From Burkholderia ambifaria AMMD (lineage in GTDB: Bacteria > Pseudomonadota > Gammaproteobacteria > Burkholderiales > Burkholderiaceae), in assembly GCF_000203915.1 (NCBI RefSeq), contig NC_008390.1, positions 2,356,001-2,420,000 on the forward strand: DNA of 64,000 nt, read 5' to 3'. Below the pieces are notes generated by a model that searched no databases, was not told the DNA's origin, and worked only from the letters and a program-made list of their open reading frames with translations. Position numbers and translations under genes: made by a program. How positions within the stretch are numbered: the stretch's first letter is position 1; every line of letters begins with the position of its first letter. Shown piece after piece: positions 20,823 through 29,639 of this stretch.

Positions 20823-21305
20823 TCAGCGTCCGGTACGGCTCCGGAGGGTGTCCAGCAGGCCCGCGCACGCGCGCTCGACTTGATCGAGCACCTGGTCGAA
20901 ACCCTGCGCGCCGCCGAAATAAGGATCGGCCACTTCGGTCTCGGCCGCGCCCGCCGCGAATTCCATCAGGAGGCGCACCTTGTCGCGATGCTCGGGCGGA
21001 CAGCGCCGGCGCAATTCCGCGAGATTGGCTTCGTCCATCGCCAGCAGCAGGTCGAACCGCTCGAAATCCGCCGCGCTCACCTGCCGCGCGCGCAGCGCCG
21101 ACAGGTCGTAGCCGCGGATACGAGCCGCCGCCTGCGCGCGCGTGTCGGGCGGTTCGCCGACGTGCCAGTCGCCGGTGCCGGCCGAATCGATCGCGATGTG
21201 CTCGGCCAGCCCGGCCGCGTCCACCTGGTGGCGCATCACGCCTTCCGCGGTGGGCGAACGGCAGATATTGCCGAGACAGACGAAACAGATCGCAACGCGG
21301 GTCAT
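20823..21305 (-). CDS. Low molecular weight protein-tyrosine phosphatase
   Basis: Cytoplasmic phosphatase of 160 residues. The active-site loop VCLGNICRSPT contains nucleophile C10 and R16 (CX5RS), and the general-acid motif appears as ADPYFGG near residue 126. Relatives act on tyrosine kinases in exopolysaccharide export or on small phosphates, but there are no such genes nearby. It lies upstream of iscR on the same strand, with 117 bases and the iscR promoter between. Confidence 0.93.
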   Translation of the reverse strand: MTRVAICFVCLGNICRSPTAEGVMRHQVDAAGLAEHIAIDSAGTGDWHVGEPPDTRAQAAARIRGYDLSALRARQVSAADFERFDLLLAMDEANLAELRRRCPPEHRDKVRLLMEFAAGAAETEVADPYFGGAQGFDQVLDQVERACAGLLDTLRSRTGR

Positions 21306-21409
21306 CGCACTATCGGAAAGCCGCGGCGAACCGCGTCGGAGAAGAACGCGCCATTATACAAAGGCGCCCGAAACCGCGCCGCCGCGCAAAGCGACGGCGG
21401 CGTGCCTTA

Positions 21410-21634
21410 CAGCGCCTTGGGCGCGGCGAGCCCGACGTTGCCGGACGCGGCCGGCAACGGTTGCACCGCGTCGTCGACGAGCCCGAACGACACCGCGCGC
21501 GCCAGTTCGGCCGATGCCTGATGCACGGCGAGCGGACCACGCGACGGCGCGTCGGCCATCGCGTGCAGATAGGCGAGCGCGGCGAGCGGGACGACGATTG
21601 CCAGCGGCCAGTACATCGATATTGTCTTTTTCAT
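21410..21634 (-). CDS. Small hypothetical membrane or exported protein
   Basis: A 74-residue product with a positively charged start (MKKTISMYW) and one hydrophobic segment (about 9-26, PLAIVVPLAALAYLHAM), either a signal anchor or a signal peptide. The rest has no recognised domain. AAGGAG sits seven bases before the ATG, good evidence for translation. A TAGAAT -10-like box occurs upstream at 21690-21695. Function unknown. An upstream ATG 21 bases away is less well placed. Confidence 0.6.
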
Positions 21635-21761
21635 GATGCGGCTCCTTGACCTCATTCCCCGAAACCCAATTCCGGGGACTACAGACGAGATTCTATAGAC
21701 CGCATCTATCGAGATAAATACATAAATAGCGAACGCACTGTTGTCGCCCCGTGAACAGTCG

Positions 21762-23174
21762 TCAGCCGAGGTGGCTTTGCGATGCCGCGTACAGTTCGCG
21801 GAACGTGCGGCCGGTCGGGGTCGGCATGTCGCGCGTGTCCATCCAGCCGCCCATCATTGGCAGGCGCCGCAGCATGCCGCCGCTGCCGCCGAGCCGCTCG
21901 AGCACGCGCACCGCGAGCTTGGTCGTCAACGCGTAAAGCAATGGCCGGCGCGCGAAAAAGCCCCACACGGCGAGTCCGGCGCGCTCGCGCCACGGCCGCA
22001 GGTGCCGCTCGACCTGTTTCTCGCGCAGCGTGCGCAGCAGGTGCGACAGCGGGATCCCCACCGGGCAGACGCTGTCGCATTCGCCGCACAGCGTCGCGGC
22101 CTGCGGCAGGTCGAGCGCACGGTCGATTCCGACGTAGCTCGGCGTCAGCACCGACCCCATCGGGCCCGGATAGACCCAGCCGTACGCGTGCCCGCCGACC
22201 TTCTGGTACACCGGGCAATGGTTCATGCATGCGCCGCAGCGGATGCAGCGCAGCATCTCCTGGAATTCGCCGCCGATCAGGCCCGTGCGGCCGCCGTCGA
22301 CGAGCACCACGTAGTTGTGTTCCGGGCCGTCCTCGTCGCCCGGGCCGCGGGGCCCGGTGAGCAGGGAGAAGTAGTTCGACGTCTTCTGCCCGGTGGCCGA
22401 ACGCGGCAGCAGACGCATTGCTGTGGCGAGATCCTCGAGCGTCGGCAGCACCTTCTCGATGCCCGTCACGGCGACATGCACGCGCGGCATCACCGTGCAC
22501 ATGCCTTCGTTGCCTTCGTTCGTGACGATCGCGACCGAACCGGTCTCGGCGATCACGAAGTTGCCGCCCGTCACGCCCATGTCGGCCGACAGGAAATGCG
22601 GGCGCAGCACCTCGCGCGCCTCGCGCGTCATGTCGGGAATCTCGGTCAGCCGCTCGCGGTGGTGCGTGCGCGCGAACAGGTCGGCGATCTCGTCCTTGTC
22701 CTTGTGCACGACGGGCGCAATGATGTGGCTCGGCGGCTCGTTGTCGTTGATCTGCAGGATGTATTCGCCGAGGTCCGTCTCGATCGACTGCACGCCCATC
22801 TCGGCGAGCACCGCGTTCAGGCGCATTTCCTCGGACACCATCGACTTCGTCTTGATGACCTTCTTCACGTCGTGGCGCCGCGCGATGTCGGCGACGAGCC
22901 GCGCGGCATCCTCGGTCGTTTCCGCGAACAGCACCGTGGTGCCGCGCCGCGTCGCCTCGCGCTCGAACGCCTCGAGCCACACGTCGAGGTTCTCCAGCGC
23001 ACGATTGCGGCGCGCCTTCAGCGCGGCGCGCGTCGCCGGGAAGTCGATCGCGGTCATCGCGTCGGCGCGCGCGGACACGAACTTCGTCGACAGCTTCTTC
23101 AGGTTCTGCTGCAGGCGCTGATCGGCCAGCTTCTGGCCGGCACGCGCCTTGAAATGCATCGATTGGACTTGCAT
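21762..23174 (-). CDS. lutB: Lactate utilization Fe-S protein LutB
   Basis: Component of the LutABC-type L-lactate oxidation complex. The 470-residue protein has an N-terminal LUD domain and two [4Fe-4S] motifs of ferredoxin type (CIRCGACMNHCP and CGECDSVCP) around residues 310-375. It lies 34 bases after lutA. A lutC gene, usually third in the operon, is not found next to it: the next gene downstream is a small unrelated protein. Gene order in relatives suggests regulation by the divergent IclR-type protein. Confidence 0.93.
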   Translation of the reverse strand: MQVQSMHFKARAGQKLADQRLQQNLKKLSTKFVSARADAMTAIDFPATRAALKARRNRALENLDVWLEAFEREATRRGTTVLFAETTEDAARLVADIARRHDVKKVIKTKSMVSEEMRLNAVLAEMGVQSIETDLGEYILQINDNEPPSHIIAPVVHKDKDEIADLFARTHHRERLTEIPDMTREAREVLRPHFLSADMGVTGGNFVIAETGSVAIVTNEGNEGMCTVMPRVHVAVTGIEKVLPTLEDLATAMRLLPRSATGQKTSNYFSLLTGPRGPGDEDGPEHNYVVLVDGGRTGLIGGEFQEMLRCIRCGACMNHCPVYQKVGGHAYGWVYPGPMGSVLTPSYVGIDRALDLPQAATLCGECDSVCPVGIPLSHLLRTLREKQVERHLRPWRERAGLAVWGFFARRPLLYALTTKLAVRVLERLGGSGGMLRRLPMMGGWMDTRDMPTPTGRTFRELYAASQSHLG

Positions 23175-23208
23175 CGCGGTATCGGGGAAAAGTGAGCGGA
23201 ACCGGGCG

Positions 23209-23931
23209 TCAGACGTCGCCCGCCAGCACCTGCGCGACGTGCAGCACGCGCGTGTCGCGGTCGCCCGTGCGGCGCAACCGCCCTTCGATGTTCAGCATGC
23301 AGCCGAGGTCGCCCAACACGACGGCGCCCGCGCCGGACGCGCGCACGTTCGCGCATTTCTCGTCCGCGATGGCTGCCGAAATGTCGCCGTACTTGACCGC
23401 GAACGTGCCACCGAAGCCGCAGCAGTGCTCGCAGTCCTTCATCTCGGTAACGGCCACGCCGCGCTGCGCGAGCAGCGCGCGCGGTTGCGCCTTCACACCG
23501 AGTTCGCGCAGGCCCGAGCAGGAATCGTGGTAGGTGACCGGCCCCGCGAATTCGCCGGGCGCGAGCGTGACCTTCGCGACGTTCGTGAGGAAATCGGTCA
23601 GTTCGTAGACTTTCTGCTGGAACCGCGCGAAGCGCCCCATCAGTTCGGGGTCGTCGCGGAACAGATCGCCGTAGTGCGCGCGGATCATGCCGCCGCACGA
23701 GCCCGACGGCGCGACGACGTAATCGAACTGCTCGAACTCGCGCAGCGTCTTTTCAGCGAGGTCGCGCGCGAGCGCGCGGTCGCCCGAGTTGTAGGCCGGC
23801 TGGCCGCAGCAGGTTTGCGCGGGCGGCACGAACACCTCGTAGCCGGCGTCGCGAATCAGTTTCAGCGCCGAAAAGCCGATTTCCGGACGCATCAGGTCGA
23901 CCAGGCAGGTCACGAACAAACCGACTCGCAT
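23209..23931 (-). CDS. lutA: Lactate utilization protein LutA (CCG domains)
   Basis: Cysteine-rich (Fe-S) oxidoreductase subunit of 240 residues with two CCG-type domains: CCGQP with a later CGGM, and HCCGFGG with a later LGCM. Related to GlcF and heterodisulfide reductase subunits. The start ATG at 23929-23931 (MRVGLFVTC) has AAGGAG upstream; the longer frame has a non-family leader. It is the first gene of the lutAB unit and is divergent from the IclR gene. Confidence 0.93.
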   Translation of the reverse strand: MRVGLFVTCLVDLMRPEIGFSALKLIRDAGYEVFVPPAQTCCGQPAYNSGDRALARDLAEKTLREFEQFDYVVAPSGSCGGMIRAHYGDLFRDDPELMGRFARFQQKVYELTDFLTNVAKVTLAPGEFAGPVTYHDSCSGLRELGVKAQPRALLAQRGVAVTEMKDCEHCCGFGGTFAVKYGDISAAIADEKCANVRASGAGAVVLGDLGCMLNIEGRLRRTGDRDTRVLHVAQVLAGDV

Positions 23932-23958
23932 ACGCGCTCCTTCGAGAAAACGGCTCTC

Positions 23959-23964
23959 ATTATC
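23959..23964 (-). promoter_or_regulatory. Candidate -10 of lutAB
   Basis: Minus-strand GATAAT, with TTGGTC at a 17-base spacing upstream (23982-23987). This is a plausible but weak sigma-70 promoter about 30 bases before the lutA ATG. Confidence 0.45.
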
Positions 23965-24065
23965 CGCCGTTTGGCCGGCAAGACCAACGCCGGCGCATGC
24001 GCAAGCATGCATGTCAGGAAACGAGGACTTCCTCGAACGGCGTTCGCTTTTTTCACAATACGAGA

Positions 24066-24097
24066 TACAATCGACGCAACACCGCTTGACGCGTCAA
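24066..24097 (+). promoter_or_regulatory. Promoter and palindromic operator of the IclR gene
   Basis: TACAAT (24066-24071) is a likely -10. Fourteen bases after it is the perfect 12-base palindrome TTGACGCGTCAA (24086-24097), which lies between the -10 and the ATG at 24114. Its position fits an autorepression operator. Confidence 0.5.
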
Positions 24098-24113
24098 CCG
24101 ATTCTCCCCCGAC

Positions 24114-24923
24114 ATGAGCCAACCCACCCCGGATTCCAAAACGTCGATCCAAGTGATCGAACGCATGATGCGGCTGCTGGACGCGCTCGCCGCGCACAGC
24201 GACCCCGTCAGCCTGAAGGAGCTTGCGCAACGTACGGAGCTGCATCCGTCGACCGCGCACCGCATCCTCAACGACATGGTGACCTGTCGCCTCGTCGACC
24301 GCTCCGATCCCGGCACGTACCGGCTCGGCATGCGGCTGCTCGAGCTCGGCAATCTCGTGAAGGCGCGCCTGTCGGTCCGTGACGCGGCGCTGATGCCGAT
24401 GCGCGAGCTGCACCGCCTGACGGGCCAGACCGTGAACCTGTCGGTACGCCAGGGCGACGAAATCGTCTACATCGAGCGCGCGTATTCGGAACGCTCGGGG
24501 ATGCAGGTCGTCCGCGCGATCGGCGGCCGTGCGCCGCTGCATCTGACGTCGGTCGGCAAGCTATTCCTCGCGGTCGACGAAACGTCGCGCGTGCGCGCCT
24601 ACGCGACGCGCACCGGGCTGTCCGGCCATACGCAGAACAGCATTACCGACATCGCGAAGCTCGAGCGCGAATTAACGCTCGTGCGCCAGCAATCGTGCGC
24701 GCGCGACAACGAGGAACTGGAGCTGGGCGTGCGCTGCATCGCGGCCGGCATCTACGACGACTCGGGCAAGCTCGTCGCGGGCCTGTCGCTGTCGGCACCG
24801 GCCGACCGCCTGCAGGACGCGTGGCTCGGCCAGTTGAGCCGCACCGCGCTGACCATCTCGGAATCGCTCGGCTACCGCCCCGCGCCCGCGAAGGAGACGG
24901 AAGGACTGCAGCGGCACGCATGA
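24114..24923 (+). CDS. IclR-family transcriptional regulator
   Basis: DNA-binding regulator of 269 residues: an N-terminal winged helix (about 12-75, LKELAQRTELHPSTAHRILNDM) and a C-terminal effector domain with the family pattern APLHLTSVGKLFLA. Being divergent from lutAB, it is a good candidate for control of lactate use, perhaps with lactate or a related acid as ligand; that is inference. A strong terminator follows. Confidence 0.9.
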   Translation: MSQPTPDSKTSIQVIERMMRLLDALAAHSDPVSLKELAQRTELHPSTAHRILNDMVTCRLVDRSDPGTYRLGMRLLELGNLVKARLSVRDAALMPMRELHRLTGQTVNLSVRQGDEIVYIERAYSERSGMQVVRAIGGRAPLHLTSVGKLFLAVDETSRVRAYATRTGLSGHTQNSITDIAKLERELTLVRQQSCARDNEELELGVRCIAAGIYDDSGKLVAGLSLSAPADRLQDAWLGQLSRTALTISESLGYRPAPAKETEGLQRHA

Positions 24924-24954
24924 GCCGCACTACCCGCCGCACGGCGGCCGGACG

Positions 24955-24989
24955 AAAAAAAGCCCCGCGATTGCGGGGCTTTTTGTTTG
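24955..24989. terminator. Bidirectional intrinsic terminator
   Basis: Stem GCCCCGC/GCGGGGC with loop GATT, with an A-run before and a T-run after. It serves the IclR gene (plus) and the converging endopeptidase gene (minus). Confidence 0.93.
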
Positions 24990-25025
24990 CGGCAACCGGT
25001 GCGGCGGCAAACCGCCGCGACGCGA

Positions 25026-26180
25026 TCAGGTGCCGCCGTTCGCCGTGTTGGCCGCCGTCAGGCGCTCGCCGCCGCCGGCGTCGAGCCAGTTGCGCAGGCG
25101 CGAGGCATCGGCGAAGCGCGAATACTTGCCGAACGAATCGAGCAGCACCATCACCATCGGCCGGCCATGGATCGTCGCCTGCATTACCAGACATTCGCCC
25201 GCCTCGTTGATGAAGCCCGTCTTCTGCAGGCCGATGTCCCACGAGCCATTGCCGCGGATCAGCGCGTTCGTGCTGTTGTAGACCAGGTTGCGCTTGCCCG
25301 TATAGACGTCATACGTCCGATCGGTCGAGAACTGACGAATCATCGGGTACTGGTACGCCGCATTGACCATCTTCACGAGGTCGCGCGCGCTCGACACGTT
25401 CGAGCTCGACAGGCCCGTCGAATTCTCGAAGTGCGTGTCGTTCATGCCGAGCGACTTCGCCTTCGCGTTCATCGCGGCGATGAAGGCCGGACGGCCGCCC
25501 GGGTAGTAGCGCGACAGCGCGGCGGCCGCGCGGTTTTCCGATGCCATCAGCGCGATGTGGAGCATGTCCTCGCGCGACAGGACCGAGCCGACCGACAGGC
25601 GCGAGCCCGTGCCCTTTTCGTAGTCGCGATCTTCGTCGGTGACTTCGAGCTGGTCGGTCATCGGCGACTTCGCGTCGAGCACGACCATCGCCGTCATCAG
25701 CTTCGAGATCGACGCGATCGGTACGACCGCGTGCGAATTCTTGTCGAACAGCGGCTCGCCGGTGTTCTGGTCGACGACGTACGCGACACTCGAGCGCAGC
25801 GCGAGCGCGTCCGGCGTGTCGTGCAGGCCGAACGCCTGGCCGACCGTCGGGCGGCGCGGCTGGAACGCGACCTTGCGCACCGCGCCGCGGTGGCCGTGCA
25901 CGTTCGCCGCGAGCGTCATGCGCTTGCGCGATGCCTTCGCGCGCGGCGCGTCGGCCGACGCGACGTCGGCGGATTTGGCGGAGGCGGCCTTCACCGACTT
26001 CTTCGCGGACGAAGAGGAAGCGGCTTTCTTGGCGGCCTGGTGGGTCTTCGCAGTGGCGGCAAAGGCGTCAACCGGCGTGACGGACGCGGTGGTCGCCAGC
26101 AAGGCGACAGCGACCGACACAGCCGTGCCGAGCGTCATGCTCTGCAACAATCTGCGGGGTGAAAACGATTCGGCTTTCAT
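25026..26180 (-). CDS. pbpG: D-alanyl-D-alanine endopeptidase (PBP7/8 type)
   Basis: Periplasmic S11-family serine peptidase that cuts peptide cross-links in peptidoglycan. The start MKAESFSPRR (26178-26180) gives 384 residues: signal peptide (about 10-35), a basic Ala/Lys/Ser-rich region (about 45-95), then the catalytic domain with SISK (S157, K160), SEN (S214) and KTG (320-322), the three active-site motifs. The long basic spacer is more extended than in E. coli PbpG and may contact the wall. It could also be a D,D-carboxypeptidase. Confidence 0.92.
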   Translation of the reverse strand: MKAESFSPRRLLQSMTLGTAVSVAVALLATTASVTPVDAFAATAKTHQAAKKAASSSSAKKSVKAASAKSADVASADAPRAKASRKRMTLAANVHGHRGAVRKVAFQPRRPTVGQAFGLHDTPDALALRSSVAYVVDQNTGEPLFDKNSHAVVPIASISKLMTAMVVLDAKSPMTDQLEVTDEDRDYEKGTGSRLSVGSVLSREDMLHIALMASENRAAAALSRYYPGGRPAFIAAMNAKAKSLGMNDTHFENSTGLSSSNVSSARDLVKMVNAAYQYPMIRQFSTDRTYDVYTGKRNLVYNSTNALIRGNGSWDIGLQKTGFINEAGECLVMQATIHGRPMVMVLLDSFGKYSRFADASRLRNWLDAGGGERLTAANTANGGT

Positions 26181-26684
26181 TGGGGTCTGGACAAAGCGGG
26201 CGGGAGGTTTCCGCAAGTGTAGTTAAAGCTTAAAAAAAGAGCAATATTAGGCACTTACCGATCGTCGTTAAACCGGAATGTAAGGGTCGCCCGACGATCC
26301 ATCGATCGACCCTCCCGCTCCCATCGAAAAAATTCATGAGACGCGCTGCCCGCCACTACCCGCCTCCCGATTACCACGCGGTTAATTGAGATAACGTCAC
26401 TTTGACGGGAAATTAAAGCGGGGAAAGTACGTATCCGGCGCTTGATGGGCCTCCAGCACGGCTCTCGGCCGCGGGCGGCACGTCATCACGGCACGCGCAT
26501 TGAAACGGCGCGCTTTTCGACAGGAACAGAAGCATAACGTTCCACATGCCTGTCAGGTTTACCTGTGCATGATCATGGTGCGCCGCGCCTGCCCTGCCCG
26601 GGTGCGCACCATGTGGGAAAAAACGGCTGAAACCGATTCCACACGCGGGCGATAACTCATTGTTTTATCGATAATTTGTCGCAA
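26181..26684. other. Long intergenic region upstream of pbpG and phasin
   Basis: More AT-rich than its surroundings. It separates divergent pbpG and the phasin gene and presumably holds the pbpG promoter. The one clear structure is a perfect 10-base inverted repeat (CATGGTGCGC at 26574-26583, GCGCACCATG at 26604-26613). No convincing protein gene or known RNA was found. Confidence 0.5.
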
Positions 26685-26699
26685 TTGTGCAATGCACAA
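26685..26699. promoter_or_regulatory. Palindromic operator candidate, phasin promoter
   Basis: Perfect dyad TTGTGC-AAT-GCACAA directly upstream of the -35 element. ATGCACAAA from its right half recurs at 26751-26759, downstream of the start of transcription. PhaR-type repressors of phasin genes bind near such promoters, so this is a candidate site; the match to a PhaR consensus was not computed. Confidence 0.55.
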
Positions 26700-26706
26700 A
26701 AAATGC

Positions 26707-26734
26707 TTGACAAGACTTTTCTGTGCCCTAAAAT
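26707..26734 (+). promoter_or_regulatory. Strong promoter of the phasin gene
   Basis: -35 TTGACA (perfect), a 16-base spacer, -10 TAAAAT. Transcription is predicted to begin near 26741, leaving a leader of about 97 bases. Confidence 0.82.
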
Positions 26735-26837
26735 ATGACTCATTGCTGCGATGCACAAAGCACGCGGCGCCGAGGTTCCCCAGCGTAGTGCCCTTTATAT
26801 CCCTGCGATCGACGCGATCGCTTTTCAGGAGCTTGAC

Positions 26838-27404
26838 ATGTCCTTGCTGACCCCCGAGCAAATCGCCGCCGCCCAGAAAGCCAACCTCGAAAGCCTGTTC
26901 GGTCTGACGACCAAGGCGTTCGAAGGCGTCGAAAAGCTGATCGAACTCAACCTGCAGGTCGTGAAGTCGACGCTGACGGAAAGCCAGGAAAACGCACAGC
27001 GCCTGCTGTCGGTGAAGGACGCACAGGAACTGATCGCACTTCAAGCGAGCCTGTCGCAGCCGGTCGCGGAAAAGGTGCTGTCGTACACGCGTCACCTGTA
27101 TGAAATCGCGTCGTCGACGCAAGCCGAGTTCGCGAAGGTTGCGGAAGCGCAATTCGAAGAGCAGAACAAGAAGGTCCAGGCGCTCGTCGACAACGTCGCG
27201 AAGAACGCACCGGCCGGTTCGGAAACGGCTGTCGCCGCACTGAAGTCGGCGCTGAACGCAGCGAACACCACGTACGAAACGGTCCAGAAGGCTGCGAAGC
27301 AAGCCGTCGAGATCGCCGAAACGAACTTCAACGCGGCTGCCGCTGTCGCGACGAAGGCTGCAAGCGCTGCTGCATCGCGCCGTTCGACCAAGCCGGCCGC
27401 GTAA
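26838..27404 (+). CDS. phaP: Phasin family granule-associated protein
   Basis: Coats polyhydroxyalkanoate granules and controls their number and size. The 188-residue protein is almost wholly amphipathic helix and has the phasin_2 pattern ([37 protein letters not shown]), with an Ala-rich tail. AGGAG precedes the ATG at 26838; an upstream ATG at 26751 lies in the leader and overlaps a candidate operator. Codon use and the strong promoter suggest high expression. No PHA synthase gene is in the window. Confidence 0.95.
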   Translation: MSLLTPEQIAAAQKANLESLFGLTTKAFEGVEKLIELNLQVVKSTLTESQENAQRLLSVKDAQELIALQASLSQPVAEKVLSYTRHLYEIASSTQAEFAKVAEAQFEEQNKKVQALVDNVAKNAPAGSETAVAALKSALNAANTTYETVQKAAKQAVEIAETNFNAAAAVATKAASAAASRRSTKPAA

Positions 27405-27416
27405 GCGTCCCTGCTG

Positions 27417-27450
27417 CTGAAAAAGCCGCGCACTGCGCGGCTTTTTCGTT
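27417..27450 (+). terminator. Intrinsic terminator of phasin gene
   Basis: Twelve-base perfect stem AAAAAGCCGCGC/GCGCGGCTTTTT with a three-base loop and a T-run, 16 bases after the stop. Confidence 0.93.
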
Positions 27451-27523
27451 TGTGGCGCCGACGCACCGGTCGGCCCGCCAGCGTCGATGCGACACGGACG
27501 GCGCTCTGCCGTCGGCCTTGGAC

Positions 27524-27567
27524 AAAAGAAAACGCCGCCGTCCGGATGTTCCGGGCGGCGGCGTTTT
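27524..27567. terminator. Terminator of the pdh operon (bidirectional)
   Basis: Stem AACGCCGCC/GGCGGCGTT with an inner GTCC/GGGC-type extension, flanked by A- and T-runs on both sides. On the minus strand it lies 36 bases after the lpdA stop. Confidence 0.88.
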
Positions 27568-27602
27568 TCATGGCCGGCGCGAGGCCGGCCATGCCGGTCG
27601 AG

Positions 27603-29369
27603 TTACTTCTTGCGTTGCGGCGGCAGGTCCGTACACACGCCTTCGTACAGTTCGGCGGCCATGCCGATCGATTCGCCGAGCGTCGGGTGCGGATGGATCG
27701 TCTTGCCGATGTCTTCCGCGTCCGCGCCCATCTCGACGGCGAGACATACTTCGCTGATTAGGTCGCCCGCGTTCAGGCCGACGATGCCGCCGCCGATCAC
27801 GCGATGGGTTTCCTCGTCGAAGATCAGCTTCGTGAAGCCTTCGTCGCGGCCGTTCGCGATCGCGCGGCCCGATGCGGCCCACGGGAACACCGCCTTGCCG
27901 TACTTGATGCCTTCGGCCTTGCACTGGTCTTCCGTCTTGCCGGCCCACGCCACTTCCGGATCGGTATAGGCCACCGACGGGATCTGCAGCGCGTCGAAGT
28001 ATGCCTTCTCGCCGTGCGCGGCTTCCGCTGCGACGTGCCCTTCGTGCACGGCCTTGTGCGCGAGCATCGGCTGGCCGACGACGTCGCCGATCGCGAAGAT
28101 GTGCGGGACGTTCGTGCGCATCTGCTTGTCGACGTCGATGAAGCCGCGGTCGGTGACGGCCACGCCCGCCTTGTCGGCGCCGATCGTCTTGCCGTTCGGG
28201 CTGCGGCCCACCGCGACGAGCACGAGGTCGTAGCGCTGCGCTTCCGCCGGCGCCTTCTCGCCCTCGAACTTCACGTAGATGCCGTCTTCCTTCGCTTCCG
28301 CGCCGACCGTCTTGGTCTTCAGCATCACGTTGCCGAAGCGCTTCGCGTTGTACTTTTCCCAGACCTTCACGAGATCGCGGTCCGCGCCCATCATCAGGCC
28401 GTCCATCATTTCGACCACGTCGATCTCGGCGCCGAGCGTTGCGTACACCGTGGCCATTTCGAGGCCGATGATGCCGCCGCCGATCACCAGCATCCGCTTC
28501 GGCAGTTGGCGCAGTTCCAGTGCGCCCGTCGAATCGACGACGCGCGGGTCTTCCGGCATGAACGGCAGCTTCACCGCTTGCGAGCCCGCGGCGATGATTG
28601 CCTGCTTGAACTTGACGACCTTCTTGCCGTTTTCGCCCTGCACTTCCATGTGATACGGATCGACGAATGCGCCGACGCCGGTGACGACTTCGACCTTGCG
28701 CGCCTTCGCCATGCCGGCGAGGCCCGTCGTCAGTTTCTTGACGACGCCGCCCTTGAAGTCGCGCAGCTTGTCGAGATCGACTTCCGGCTTGCCGAACGTG
28801 ATGCCGTGCGACGCGAGCGCCGCGGCTTCGTCGATGACGAGCGCCGTGTGCAGCAGTGCCTTCGACGGGATGCAACCGACGTTCAGGCACACGCCGCCGA
28901 GCGTCGAATAGCGTTCGACCAGCACCGTCTTCATGCCGAGGTCGGCCGAGCGGAACGCGGCCGAATAGCCGCCGGGGCCGGCGCCGAGCACGAGCATGTC
29001 GCACTCGATGTCGGCGGTGCCGCTGTAGCTGCCGGCTTGCGGCGCGGCTGCGGGAGCGGCTGCGGCCGGTGCCGGCGCAGCGGCTGCCGGCTTGGCCGGT
29101 TCCGGAGCTTTCACGGGTGCGGCGTCGGTTGCTGCTGCTTCGACGATGGCGATGATGGTGCCTTGCGAGACTTTCTCGCCGGCTTTGACCTTGACTTCCT
29201 TGACGGTGCCGGCGACGTCGCTGGGCACTTCCATGGAGGCTTTATCGGATTCGAGCGTGATGAGCGTTTGCTCTTTTTCGATCACGTCGCCGGGTTTCAC
29301 GTTGACTTCGATGACATCGACGCCGCTGAAATCGCCGATATCCGGAACTTTGACTTCGATGAGACTCAT
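27603..29369 (-). CDS. lpdA: Dihydrolipoyl dehydrogenase with N-terminal lipoyl domain
   Basis: E3 subunit of the pyruvate dehydrogenase complex; re-oxidises dihydrolipoamide using FAD and NAD+. The 588-residue protein starts with a lipoyl domain (lipoylated lysine K43 in ESDKASMEV), followed by an Ala/Pro linker (about 85-115) and the flavoprotein with FAD motif [19 protein letters not shown] and redox disulfide CLNVGC. The extra lipoyl domain is known in other betaproteobacterial E3 proteins. It is separated from aceF by 270 bases carrying a dispersed repeat, so it may be partly uncoupled from aceEF. Confidence 0.96.
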   Translation of the reverse strand: MSLIEVKVPDIGDFSGVDVIEVNVKPGDVIEKEQTLITLESDKASMEVPSDVAGTVKEVKVKAGEKVSQGTIIAIVEAAATDAAPVKAPEPAKPAAAAPAPAAAAPAAAPQAGSYSGTADIECDMLVLGAGPGGYSAAFRSADLGMKTVLVERYSTLGGVCLNVGCIPSKALLHTALVIDEAAALASHGITFGKPEVDLDKLRDFKGGVVKKLTTGLAGMAKARKVEVVTGVGAFVDPYHMEVQGENGKKVVKFKQAIIAAGSQAVKLPFMPEDPRVVDSTGALELRQLPKRMLVIGGGIIGLEMATVYATLGAEIDVVEMMDGLMMGADRDLVKVWEKYNAKRFGNVMLKTKTVGAEAKEDGIYVKFEGEKAPAEAQRYDLVLVAVGRSPNGKTIGADKAGVAVTDRGFIDVDKQMRTNVPHIFAIGDVVGQPMLAHKAVHEGHVAAEAAHGEKAYFDALQIPSVAYTDPEVAWAGKTEDQCKAEGIKYGKAVFPWAASGRAIANGRDEGFTKLIFDEETHRVIGGGIVGLNAGDLISEVCLAVEMGADAEDIGKTIHPHPTLGESIGMAAELYEGVCTDLPPQRKK

Positions 29370-29469
29370 TACTGTCCCCTTCTTGATTAGCTGCTGACAG
29401 AGGCAGAGGGCTCAACCGCTGAACGACGGCCTGACTGGAGAACGCGATGCTGGGCAGGACCACCTTTGC

Positions 29470-29560
29470 TGTCCGCCCAAGGACGCGCCTTTCTTTTGGT
29501 TACTTTTCTTTGGAAGACAAAGAAAAGTGACCGCCGCCCCGCGCAGGGGCGACGCCAGCA
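29470..29560. repeat. Dispersed intergenic repeat (Burkholderia type)
   Basis: The aceF-lpdA gap has two stacked hairpins: perfect 11-base arms ACTTTTCTTTG (29502-29512) and CAAAGAAAAGT (29518-29528), then GCCCC/GGGGC (29536-29550). From memory this arrangement recurs at many intergenic sites in Burkholderia chromosomes. It could be a transcription or mRNA-stability element between aceF and lpdA. Confidence 0.7.
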
Positions 29561-29639
29561 GACCGTTAGCGAAACAGGTTCAACGACGAGGCATGGATGA
29601 CCGACATAAACCCCACGCCCCCGCGAGCCCCTCCACTCA

